Shown here one piece after another: positions 50,807 through 58,264 of a DNA stretch of 64,000 nt (positions within the stretch are counted from its first letter, which is position 1; every line of letters starts with the position of its first letter). The notes beneath the pieces are model-generated. The model did no database searches and was not told the origin of the DNA. It worked only from the letters and a program-made list of their open reading frames with translations. Source of the stretch: Acetobacteraceae bacterium (GTDB lineage Bacteria > Pseudomonadota > Alphaproteobacteria > Acetobacterales > Acetobacteraceae). Location of the stretch: positions 1 through 64,000 of the forward strand of contig JANWJK010000045.1 in assembly GCA_025452005.1 (NCBI GenBank). Direction: 5' to 3'. The translations under genes and the position numbers were made by a program.

Positions 50807-51958
50807 TCAGTTCTCCAGGAAGTGCCCGAACGCCCGCAACGGACGGATGTCGTCGCAGACGATCTTGGTGATCGCCAGCATCGGCACCGCCAGGATCGCG
50901 CCGGGCACGCCCCACATCCAATACCAGAACAGCAGCGCCAGAATCACCGCCACCGGGTTGATGGTGAAACGACGCGCCATCAGCATCGGGGTGACCAGTT
51001 CGCCTTCGACGACATGGATCAGGAAATATAGCCCGACCGGCAGCACTGCCCACCATGTCACGCCGAGCGACAATACGCTCGCCATCAGGAAGATCACCAA
51101 GGCGACCATCGGCCCGAGGATCGGCACGAAGTTCACCACGAACGCAACAAGGCCCCACAGCAGCGGATTGGCCACGCCGAATGCCCACATCACCAGCAGC
51201 GTGAGCACGCCGACAATGGCATTGATCAGCGTCACGGTAATCAGATAGGCGGAGATGTTCCGTTCGATATCCAGCGTGATCTCCACCGCCCGGCGCTTCT
51301 CGGCGAAGCCAGGCAGGATCTCGACGAAGCGGCGCAGGAACGTCTCGCCCGACACCAGCAGGTAGAACAGCACCACCAGCGTGGTGAACAGCCCGGCAGC
51401 GACTGTGGTGGTTCCGCTGAACAGCGCACCCATGACGTTGAAGGAGTGCGCGGACGGCGCCTGCGGCACGCCGGGACCGCCGCCGGCGATCCCTTCGAGC
51501 TGGCCGATCATCCATTCCGCCGTTGCTATCGGCCGCGCCAGGAAGGCAAGCCGCTGCTGGATCTGCGGTATCGCCTCCGGCAGTTTGCCGGCCCACGACG
51601 CCGCCGGCCCGGCGACCCCGCTTGCCAGCGCGGCGAGCGACAAAGCGAGCAGCAGGATTGCCAGCACGGCGCTGAGGCCATGCGGCACGCCGAGCCGGTC
51701 GCTCAGGCGGACGAGCGGCTGGAGCAGCAGCTTGAGCACGATCGCCAGCACCACCGGCAGCACGATCGGCGAGGCGACGTAGAGCGCCGCCAGCAGGGCG
51801 AGCAGGAACAGTCCGCCCAGGAAGATCGTGCGTGGCTCGGTGGGGAGCGGCATGTCCTCCGTGTCCAGGGGCCTGGTGGCAGCCGGGGTGGCGTCGCGGA
51901 TGGCCGCCACCGCGTCCTCCAAGGGTTCGCCGGCCAGATCCGCCATCCGTGCGCTCAT
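50807..51958 (-). CDS. AI-2E (PerM/TqsA-like) family transporter
   Basis: A 383-residue inner-membrane permease with about eight helices. A cytoplasmic N-terminal 45 residues precede a helix pair (RTIFLGGLFLLALLAALYVASPIVLPVVLAIVLKLLL), then a helical periplasmic/cytoplasmic region. The conserved C-terminal segment follows: LINAIVGVLTLLVMW, NPLLWGLVAFVVNFVPILGP, LIHVVEGELVTPMLMARRFTINPVAVILALLFWYWMWGVPGAILAVPML. The family includes exporters and importers of small molecules (TqsA) and Na+/H+ antiporters; the substrate cannot be told from sequence. Confidence 0.9.
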   Translation of the reverse strand: MSARMADLAGEPLEDAVAAIRDATPAATRPLDTEDMPLPTEPRTIFLGGLFLLALLAALYVASPIVLPVVLAIVLKLLLQPLVRLSDRLGVPHGLSAVLAILLLALSLAALASGVAGPAASWAGKLPEAIPQIQQRLAFLARPIATAEWMIGQLEGIAGGGPGVPQAPSAHSFNVMGALFSGTTTVAAGLFTTLVVLFYLLVSGETFLRRFVEILPGFAEKRRAVEITLDIERNISAYLITVTLINAIVGVLTLLVMWAFGVANPLLWGLVAFVVNFVPILGPMVALVIFLMASVLSLGVTWWAVLPVGLYFLIHVVEGELVTPMLMARRFTINPVAVILALLFWYWMWGVPGAILAVPMLAITKIVCDDIRPLRAFGHFLEN

Positions 51959-52012
51959 GCCGACGCTCCCTTGCCACCATTGACCACAACGCCACCACGG
52001 GCCTGCGGTTCG

Positions 52013-52630
52013 TTACGAAACCGGCGCACTCAGCTCGCGCGCCAGCTTCTGCTTCATCGCGGCGGCGAACGCGGCGTAGTCCTGGCAGGTCACCGCGAAG
52101 GCGCCGGGCCCGCCGATCACGTCGCGCGTGTACGACTGCAGCAGATCCGGCTCCTCATGCAGGATGCACAGGCCGTTGATGGTGATCCCTGCCGCCGCCA
52201 TCCGGTCGCGGATCGGCCCAGGCGCGATGCCGTCGTTGGATCTGCCGTCGCCGATCATGTTCACCACCTGCCGTGCCGGCGTGTCGGGAATGTGGCTGAG
52301 CAAGGTCAACGATGCGAGAAGCGCCTCGCCGATCGCAGTCTGCCCGGCCTTCACCACGCGCGGCATGTTGTCCACCGCGTCGGCGAAGGCGCGCGCATCG
52401 GCGTCCGAGGCGATCAGGGTCCAGCCGCTGATCACCTCCTGCGCTCCGACACCCGACCAAAGTAGCAGGGAGCACAGGCTGGCCTTGGCCGGTCCGCCGG
52501 TCAGGCCGGCAATGATCGTGGGCTCGCGCAGGGCGGCTGCCATGCCGCCGGCGATCAGGCCGAACTCTTCGTAGGTGACGCTGGCGGAGCCATCCACCGC
52601 CAGAACCAGTGCAAGATCGACCGCCTCCAT
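52013..52630 (-). CDS. DUF1194 / von Willebrand A-like protein
   Basis: A 205-residue protein starting VDLALVLAVDGSASVTYEEFGL, which contains a MIDAS-type DxSxS motif (D13, S15, S17), followed by KAGQTAIGEALLASLTLLS and VVNMIGDGRSNDG. It matches the family often annotated DUF1194, VWA-like domains of unknown partner. There is no signal peptide in the chosen start (ATG 52630); family members are commonly exported, so an upstream start is possible but no leader is visible. It is divergent from the CoA-transferase at 52697. Confidence 0.82.
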   Translation of the reverse strand: MEAVDLALVLAVDGSASVTYEEFGLIAGGMAAALREPTIIAGLTGGPAKASLCSLLLWSGVGAQEVISGWTLIASDADARAFADAVDNMPRVVKAGQTAIGEALLASLTLLSHIPDTPARQVVNMIGDGRSNDGIAPGPIRDRMAAAGITINGLCILHEEPDLLQSYTRDVIGGPGAFAVTCQDYAAFAAAMKQKLARELSAPVS

Positions 52631-52696
52631 TCGCGTCCTCTTGAGCGTTTGGCGATTGCGGCGGAGTATCGGCGCCAGATCGAGAGGAGACGAGGG

Positions 52697-53914
52697 ATGC
52701 CGGAGAGCCCCGCCGATAAATCCATGCTGAACCAGGCCCAGACCCGGATGCCGCTGAACGGGCTGAAGGTACTGGACCTGACGTTGGCCCGCGCCGGACC
52801 AACCGCGGTGCGGCATCTCGCCGACTGGGGCGCCGATGTGATCAAGATCGAGCCACCGGCGACCGACGGCGAGGAGATCACCGGCAATCGCCACGGCTTC
52901 GACTTCCAGAACCTGCATCGCAACAAGCGGGCGATGACGATCAACCTGAAGTCGCCGGAAGGCCATGCCGCATTCATGCGCCTGGTGAAGACCGCGGACA
53001 TCGTGGTCGAGAACATGCGCGCACAGGTGAAGCACCGGCTGAAAGTGTCGTACGACGACGTGAAGGCGGTGAACCCGCGCATCGTCTACGGCAGCATCAG
53101 CGGGTTCGGGCAGACCGGACCGTATGGCCATCGCGCCGGGGTCGATCAGATCGCGCAGGGCATGGGCGGGCTGATGTCGATCACCGGCCTGCCGGGCCAG
53201 GGGCCGGTTCGCGTCGGCATCCCGATCGACGACCTGACCGCCGGCAACCTGCTGGCTCTCGGCATCATGATGGCGATCTTCGACCGCGAGCGCACCGGCG
53301 TCGGCCGCTGGGTGACCACGTCGCTGCTCGAGGCGCAGATCTTCATGCTGGACTTCCAGGCCTCGCGCTGGCTGATCGCCAAGGAGGTGGCGCCGCAGGC
53401 CGGCAACGATCATCCGACCGGGATTCCCACCGGCGTGTTCCCGACCTCCGACGGCCACATCAACATCGCCGCCAGTTCGAGCCGCGTGTTCGGCCGCTTC
53501 TGCGACGCGATCGGCAAGTCGGAGTGGAAGGACAAGCCGGAGTGGAAGGACCAGCAGGCACGCAGCAAACACCGCAATGCGATCAACTCGGCGATCGGCG
53601 ACGTGACGAAGCACAAGCCGTCGGAATACTGGATCGAGCTCCTGGAAGGCGCGGGTGTGCCATGCGGGCCGATCTACGCGATCGACCAGGTTTTCGCCGA
53701 TCCACAGGTGCAGCATCTCGGCATGGCGACGAAGATGCACTCGCCGGCGATCGGCGAGGCGGACGTGGTGGCCTCGGCCATCAGCATGACCGGCTTCTCC
53801 AAGGACATCCGCCTGGCGACGCCGGAGATGGGATCGAGCACGGACGAGGTGCTGGCCTCGGTGGGCTACACCAAGGAAGAGATCGCGGATATGCGCAAGA
53901 AGGGAGCGATCTGA
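52697..53914 (+). CDS. CaiB/BaiF family CoA transferase
   Basis: A 405-residue family III CoA-transferase. The N-terminal GLKVLDLTLARAGPTAVRHLADWGADVIKIEPP and the IVVENMRAQ segment (corresponding to LIENFRPG) are typical. YGSISGFGQTGPYGHRAGVDQIAQGMGGLMSITG contains the region around the catalytic acid, usually an Asp (D in GVDQIAQ). It moves CoA from an acyl-CoA to an organic acid. The ATG at 52697 has GAGAGGAGACGAGGG upstream. The enoyl-CoA hydratase starts one base after its TGA, so activation and hydration of an organic acid appear coupled. Confidence 0.9.
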   Translation: MPESPADKSMLNQAQTRMPLNGLKVLDLTLARAGPTAVRHLADWGADVIKIEPPATDGEEITGNRHGFDFQNLHRNKRAMTINLKSPEGHAAFMRLVKTADIVVENMRAQVKHRLKVSYDDVKAVNPRIVYGSISGFGQTGPYGHRAGVDQIAQGMGGLMSITGLPGQGPVRVGIPIDDLTAGNLLALGIMMAIFDRERTGVGRWVTTSLLEAQIFMLDFQASRWLIAKEVAPQAGNDHPTGIPTGVFPTSDGHINIAASSSRVFGRFCDAIGKSEWKDKPEWKDQQARSKHRNAINSAIGDVTKHKPSEYWIELLEGAGVPCGPIYAIDQVFADPQVQHLGMATKMHSPAIGEADVVASAISMTGFSKDIRLATPEMGSSTDEVLASVGYTKEEIADMRKKGAI

Positions 53915-53915
53915 G

Positions 53916-54740
53916 ATGAACGATTTCCCCAGTGGCGGCATCACCCGCGAATACGCGGCCGGGAAGATGCTGGCGGCGAAGGACGATGGCGTCGGGCTGA
54001 TCACGTTCAACCAGCCCGAGAAGCGCAACGCGATGTCGCTCGAGATGTGGACCGGGTTCGGCGAGATCCTCGACGAGTTCCGCGAGGATGACACGGTGCG
54101 CGTGGTGATCCTGACCGGAGCGGGCCAAAAGGCGTTCGTGTCCGGCGCCGACATCAGCCAGTTCGAGAAGCACCGCTCCAATGCCGATGCGCAGCAGGAG
54201 TACGATCGGCTGGCGGGCGTAGGGCGGGCGATATATGCCGCGTTCCCGAAGCCGATCATCGCGCGCATTCGCGGGTTCTGCCTTGGCGGCGGCCTGGCGA
54301 TCGCGATGCAGGCGGACCTGCGGATCGCTGCAGTCGACAGCGAGTTCGGCATTCCGGCAGCCAAGCTTTCGGTCGCGTATGCACCGGATTCGGTGAAGCG
54401 GCTGATCGATCTGGTGGGGCCGGCTCATGCCCGAATGATCCTGTACAGCGCGCGGAGGATCGACGCGACGGAGGCGCAGCGGATCGGGCTGATCAACAAG
54501 ATGGTCGAAGACGAGGATCTGGACGACGAGGTGTTGGATCTCGCGCGGACGATCGCCGACAACGCGCCGTTGTCGGTGGCGGCGTCGAAGCTCACGATCA
54601 ACGAGATGCTGAAGGACGAGAGCCAGCGCGACATGCCGGCGATCAAGCGGATGGCGGATCTGTGCTTCAACAGCGCCGACTTCAAGGAAGGCCGCACGGC
54701 GTTCATGGAAAAGCGGGCGCCGCGCTGGGTGGGAAGGTGA
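53916..54740 (+). CDS. Enoyl-CoA hydratase/isomerase family protein
   Basis: A 274-residue crotonase-fold enzyme. GVGLITFNQPEKRNAMSLEMW opens the fold, the oxyanion pair is AFVSGADISQFE and RGFCLGGGLAIAMQADLRIAA, and the C-terminal helix is EGRTAFMEKRAPRW. The glutamates of classical hydratases are not both obvious (LGGGLAIA rather than GGGCELA), so hydratase versus isomerase or other crotonase activity is open. It is coupled with the upstream CoA-transferase by one-base spacing. The next gene starts with a GTG overlapping its stop (GTGA). Confidence 0.9.
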   Translation: MNDFPSGGITREYAAGKMLAAKDDGVGLITFNQPEKRNAMSLEMWTGFGEILDEFREDDTVRVVILTGAGQKAFVSGADISQFEKHRSNADAQQEYDRLAGVGRAIYAAFPKPIIARIRGFCLGGGLAIAMQADLRIAAVDSEFGIPAAKLSVAYAPDSVKRLIDLVGPAHARMILYSARRIDATEAQRIGLINKMVEDEDLDDEVLDLARTIADNAPLSVAASKLTINEMLKDESQRDMPAIKRMADLCFNSADFKEGRTAFMEKRAPRWVGR

Positions 54741-55468
54741 CGGAATTTGCCCGGGCTTGCGCCGTTCTCCTGCTGAGCCTCGCAAGCCTCGTCATTGCAC
54801 CCGCGGCACCGGTCCGGGCGCAGGACTATGCGGCAATCGTCGCCGCGCCAGACCGGACCGACGCCGATCGTCAGACCGACAAACGGCGCGATCCGGTCGA
54901 CCTTCTGTCGTTCACCGGCGCCAAACCCGGCTGGACCGTACTCGATATGGGCGCGGGGGCCGGCTACAGCACCGAGCTGATGGCCCGTTCTGTCGGCCCG
55001 AACGGCAGGGTCTACGGACAGGTCGACACGGAATCAGAGAAGCTGCAAGCCAGATCTACAACGCCCGTCATGCGCAACGTCACCGTGCTGGTGCGGCCGT
55101 CCGACGACCCGGTGCCCGCGGACGTGCACGACCTCGATCTGATCACCTTCTTCTTCGCCTATCATGACACGACCTACATGGCGGTCGATCGCGCCAAAAT
55201 GGACAAGGCGCTGTTCGCTGCGTTGAAGCCCGGCGGCTTCCTGGTCATCGCCGACCATTCGGCGCTGCCGGAAGACGGCGCGGCAGTCGGCAAGAAGTAC
55301 CACCGCATAGCCGAGCAGACGTTGCGGGCAGAGATCGAGTCCGCTGGGTTCAAGTTCGTCGCCGACGCCAGTTTCCTGCGCCACCCGGAGGACGCGCGAA
55401 CCGGCATCGTCTTCCGCAATCCCACCCCGGTGGACGAGTTCGTGCTGAAGTTCCAGAAGCCGCAGTGA
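54737..55468 (+). CDS. Exported SAM-dependent methyltransferase-like protein
   Basis: A 243-residue protein whose first 28 residues form a signal peptide (VTEFARACAVLLLSLASLVIAPAAPVRAQDYA). The mature part has a Rossmann methyltransferase fold: TVLDMGAGAGYSTELMARSVGPNGRVYG (SAM loop GAGAG), DLITFFFAYHD and LKPGGFLVIADHSA. Such exported methyltransferases recur in alphaproteobacteria; the source of SAM outside the cytoplasm is unclear and their substrates are unknown. GTG at 54737 overlaps the hydratase stop by four bases, so it is in the same transcript as the acyl-CoA genes. Confidence 0.83.
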   Translation: MTEFARACAVLLLSLASLVIAPAAPVRAQDYAAIVAAPDRTDADRQTDKRRDPVDLLSFTGAKPGWTVLDMGAGAGYSTELMARSVGPNGRVYGQVDTESEKLQARSTTPVMRNVTVLVRPSDDPVPADVHDLDLITFFFAYHDTTYMAVDRAKMDKALFAALKPGGFLVIADHSALPEDGAAVGKKYHRIAEQTLRAEIESAGFKFVADASFLRHPEDARTGIVFRNPTPVDEFVLKFQKPQ

Positions 55469-55481
55469 GCCTGTTCGCCGG

Positions 55482-56165
55482 TTAATTGGCGGCGAAGCAG
55501 TAGAACAGGCCGTTGCCGCCGGTGCTCCGCAGATCGTTCTGGCTGCAGCCGCCATCGGGCCCGCGCGAAGGATGCGACGAGTTCCACGACTTCGACGCGG
55601 CGTCGTCGCGCAATCCCTTGCGATCGACATGGCCGACCATCGCCACGCCCTGTGTACTGCTGGTCCAGTTGTGGCAGGTCTTGTCGTCACCGGGCGGAAA
55701 CGCCCGACCGTCCGTCTGCGAGCCGGTCAACGCGTCGTGATAGTTGGGCGTGTAGCCGACACCCGCGATCATGGTTCCCCGCTCGGTCAGCGATATCGGC
55801 ATGCCGAGCTTGTTGTTGTCGCTGTGGAGATCGTCGACGCTCTGCGCGACGACATCGCCTTTGAAATTCTGCCAGGGACCGTGCCCGATGCGGTCGCGCG
55901 CGTTGATCGCCTGCGTGTTGCCGGCCGCCTGGGTGCTGAGATACGCACGCCAGGTTTTGCTGCCCGCACCGGCTCCTTCCGCCAATGCCTGGCACTGACG
56001 GTCCGCACCTTCCAGGCCACCAAGATCGGCGCCCTTGCCGAGCCCGGCGCTGGTGACGAAGAAGGTCATGTTGGGCGATTGCGGCGCCTGCGCCTGACCG
56101 GTCGTCGAACCCAACGACACGAAAACAACAGATGCAACTATTGCGGTGCACTTCATCCTGGACAT
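55482..56165 (-). CDS. Exported lectin-like (endostatin-type fold) protein
   Basis: A 227-residue protein with a signal peptide ending near GQAQA (about residue 26). The mature sequence has MTFFVTSAGLGKGADLGGLEGADRQCQALAEGAGAGSKTWRAYLST, INARDRIGHGPWQNFKG, LTGSQTDGRAFPPGDDKTCHNWTSST and the terminal GGCSQNDLRSTGGNGLFYCFAAN. This family is widespread in Acetobacteraceae and Rhizobiales and is often called lectin; the fold resembles collagen XV/XVIII endostatin/C-type lectin domains. The cysteines suggest disulfides. ATG at 56165 has AGGAGGGCGACG ahead. The ligand is unknown. Confidence 0.8.
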   Translation of the reverse strand: MSRMKCTAIVASVVFVSLGSTTGQAQAPQSPNMTFFVTSAGLGKGADLGGLEGADRQCQALAEGAGAGSKTWRAYLSTQAAGNTQAINARDRIGHGPWQNFKGDVVAQSVDDLHSDNNKLGMPISLTERGTMIAGVGYTPNYHDALTGSQTDGRAFPPGDDKTCHNWTSSTQGVAMVGHVDRKGLRDDAASKSWNSSHPSRGPDGGCSQNDLRSTGGNGLFYCFAAN

Positions 56166-56179
56166 CGTCGCCCTCCTGG

Positions 56180-56953
56180 TTATCCTTTGATTCTGCTGAT
56201 CGCCTGGCTGAATCCGCTGTGTAGCACGTCGCTGTCGCTCGAATACGCCAGTAGCAGCGCTCCGGCTGACTTCCACTGCTGCGCCTGCTCATAGCTGGAG
56301 CACAGCATAGCACAGGTCTTGCCGTGTTTCTTCGCCGCCGCCAGGACAAGGTCCCGCTTCTCGTCCAGCACCCGCGACTGATCCGCTGTCCCGAACACGC
56401 CAAGGTCCTGCGCCAAATCGGCAGGCCCGATCGTCAATGCGTCGATCCCGTCCATGGCCGCGATCGCGTCGAGATCGGCGAACGCAGCTTCGGTCTCGAA
56501 CATCACGGTCACGAACACCTGCCTGTTGGCGAACGCCCGCCGCTCCGCGGCGGTGCCGGTCAGGTCGAAGTCGGTCCCCGGGCTGTGCCCTGCATTGCCC
56601 CGCAATCCAAGCGGCGCATAGCGTGACGCCGCGACAATCTCGGCGGCATGCGCGGCATTCTCCACCTGCGGACAGTGCAGGTTCCACACGCCGCAATCGA
56701 GCAGCCGGGTGATCCACTCCCGGTTGGCCGCGGGCGGCCGCACGGCAATGGGAAAGTTCAACGCCCGCGACAGCAGAGCCATGTTGGCGATGCTCTCCAT
56801 CGAGGCCGCGGTGTGCTCCATGTCGACGCGTGCGAAGTCCAGGCCGGCGGCCTTCAGCAAGGTCAGGATCGCCGGATTGCGCACCAGGTTGACCCAGGTG
56901 CCGATCTGCAGTTCGCCCCGCTCGAGGGCGGCGCGCATCGGGTTGGCTTGCAT
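56180..56953 (-). CDS. HpcH/HpaI aldolase family protein
   Basis: A 257-residue TIM-barrel class II pyruvate aldolase-like enzyme. LQIGTWVNLVRNPAILTLLKAAGLDFARVDMEH contains the early barrel strand, and AVRPPAANREWITRLLDCGVWNLHCPQVEN has the conserved Arg region. VTVMFETEAAFADLDAIAAMDGIDALTIGPADLAQDLG carries the metal-ligand Glu and Asp typical of the family. It cleaves or forms 4-hydroxy-2-oxo acids with pyruvate. It starts two bases after the stop of the upstream CitE-like gene, so the two form an operon for breakdown of a hydroxy-dicarboxylate or CoA ester. Signature variation leaves the substrate open. Confidence 0.88.
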   Translation of the reverse strand: MQANPMRAALERGELQIGTWVNLVRNPAILTLLKAAGLDFARVDMEHTAASMESIANMALLSRALNFPIAVRPPAANREWITRLLDCGVWNLHCPQVENAAHAAEIVAASRYAPLGLRGNAGHSPGTDFDLTGTAAERRAFANRQVFVTVMFETEAAFADLDAIAAMDGIDALTIGPADLAQDLGVFGTADQSRVLDEKRDLVLAAAKKHGKTCAMLCSSYEQAQQWKSAGALLLAYSSDSDVLHSGFSQAISRIKG

Positions 56954-56955
56954 TT

Positions 56956-57837
56956 CTATCTCCTTTTGATCGCCGCCGCCCGCGCGATGACGGTTTTCGC
57001 GCGCTGCACCACCGGCACGTCGATCATCGCGCCCTCGAACTGCACCGCGCCGAGACCTTGCGCGAACGCCGCGTCATAGGCCGCGACCATGCGTTCGGCA
57101 CGTTCCACCTCCGCATCGGTGGGAGAGAACTCCTCGTTCAGCACCGGCACCTGAAGCGGGTGGATGGCGCTGGCGCCGACGAAGCCGAACCGCTTCGACC
57201 GCCGGACGATGGCGCGGAATGCCTCCTGGTCGCGGAAGTCGGCGATCGAGCCGATGAACCCGAACGGCAGGATTCCCGCGGCGCGTGCCGCGAACAGCGT
57301 GTGCTGCTTGGGATACAGCAGGCCCTCGGGATCGGGCAGCATGCCCACATCGGCAGTGAAGTCCTCGGTGCCGAGACTGAGCGCCACGACGCGCGGATGT
57401 GACCTGGCGATGGCTTCGATACGGAAGAAACCGGCGGCGGTCTCGACCAGCACGACAAACTGGATCTTGCCCGGTGCGAGGCCGCGTTCGGTTTCCAGCT
57501 CCTCGACGATGTCGGCGACCGATTGGACGTGTTCTGGGCTGTCCACCTTGGTGAGCATCAGTGCGGCGACGCCGGGGATCACCGCGGCCTCCAGGTCGCG
57601 CACCAGAAGCCGCCAGGGACGGTTGACCCGCACCAGCACGTCGCAGCCATTGCGTGCGACCTGCGGTATGGCATCGGCAATCAGCGTTCGTGCGCGTTCC
57701 TTTTCCGACGGTGCGACCGCATCCTCGAGATCGAGGATGATGCCATCGGCTCCACGATCCGCACCGGTGCGCACGAATTTCTCCGCGGTAACCGGCACGA
57801 AAAGGAGCGAACGCCAGGCAGGCAGATCGGTGCGCAT
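56956..57837 (-). CDS. HpcH/HpaI family CoA ester lyase (CitE-like)
   Basis: A 293-residue TIM-barrel lyase of the citryl-CoA/malyl-CoA group. RSLLFVPVTAEKFVRTGADRGADGIILDLEDAVAPSEKERAR and VLVRVNRPW are signature segments. VVLVETAAGFFRIEAIA supplies the metal-binding Glu, and LSLGTEDFTADVGM and GASAIHPLQVPVLNEEFSP are also characteristic. It cleaves a 3-hydroxyacyl-CoA such as citramalyl-CoA or malyl-CoA, or acts in glyoxylate pathways. The ATG at 57837 is chosen: the frame extends into the palindromic repeat upstream, but that part (LRRYAPRNDR) is repeat-derived. Coupled with the aldolase gene downstream. Confidence 0.9.
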   Translation of the reverse strand: MRTDLPAWRSLLFVPVTAEKFVRTGADRGADGIILDLEDAVAPSEKERARTLIADAIPQVARNGCDVLVRVNRPWRLLVRDLEAAVIPGVAALMLTKVDSPEHVQSVADIVEELETERGLAPGKIQFVVLVETAAGFFRIEAIARSHPRVVALSLGTEDFTADVGMLPDPEGLLYPKQHTLFAARAAGILPFGFIGSIADFRDQEAFRAIVRRSKRFGFVGASAIHPLQVPVLNEEFSPTDAEVERAERMVAAYDAAFAQGLGAVQFEGAMIDVPVVQRAKTVIARAAAIKRR

Positions 57838-57848
57838 GGTTGGTCCCC

Positions 57849-58264
57849 TGTCATTGCGAGGAGCGTAGCGACGAAGCAATCCCCATCATAGTACGCACTG
57901 GTCAAACAGGCGCATAGTCATAACAAATCGTCGAACAGGTCGCGCCAGTCAGGGTTGATGGCGTTGACAAGCGCAATCTTCCTCGCTCGAGAGCCACCCT
58001 TGATCTGCTTCTCTCGCGCAATTGCTGCACGTACATCGCTCGGTTTCCTCGAAGAACACCAATTTGTCGACGTTGTATCGAGTAGTGAAGGTGGATGCTA
58101 TCTTGGTCCGGTGCTCATGGACCCGGCGAACCAGATCGTTCGTCACTCCGACGTAAAGTGCCGTGTGATGGCGGTTCGTCAGGATGTAGACGAAATAGCG
58201 GTGGCCCATCCGAGTGCCTTCACACGATGGGGATTGCTTCGTCGCTACGCTCCTCGCAATGACA
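57849..58264. mobile_element. Inverted-repeat-bounded element carrying a GIY-YIG endonuclease gene
   Basis: Two perfect 39-base inverted repeats, 57849-57887 and 58226-58264, bracket about 340 bases that hold only the frameshifted endonuclease gene. The outer ends are TGTCATTGCGAGGAGCGTAG and its reverse complement, the same sequence as the arms of copies A-D. Both arms share a C-to-T variant (GCGTAGCGACG), so they match each other better than they match the other copies. The left side also keeps the GTACGCACTGG-like centre found in the short copies. The right arm reaches into the 3' end of the CoA-transferase gene at 58245. No clear target-site duplication is visible. Confidence 0.75.
57918..58209 (-). 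pseudogene. GIY-YIG nuclease (URI/YhbQ-like), frameshifted
   Basis: The N-terminal 50 or so codons give MGHRYFVYILTNRHHTALYVGVTNDLVRRVHEH, with the VYI and YVG forms of the GIY and YIG motifs, followed by KLVFFEETE. After that the frame reads unrelated Cys-rich sequence to a stop at 57949. Skipping one base at about 58038 restores the family's ending: DVRAAIAREKQIKGGSRARK, then NPDWRDLFDDLL, stopping at 57918. A one-base insertion therefore truncates the protein (86 instead of about 96 residues), removing the conserved C-terminal part of the single-domain nuclease. It lies entirely inside the 39-base inverted repeats. A sequencing error is possible. Confidence 0.85.

Noticed and set aside
52631-54364. 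Extension of the DUF1194 frame to 783 codons
   Set aside because: It is antisense to the CoA-transferase and hydratase genes; the ATG at 52630 begins the VWA-like domain directly.
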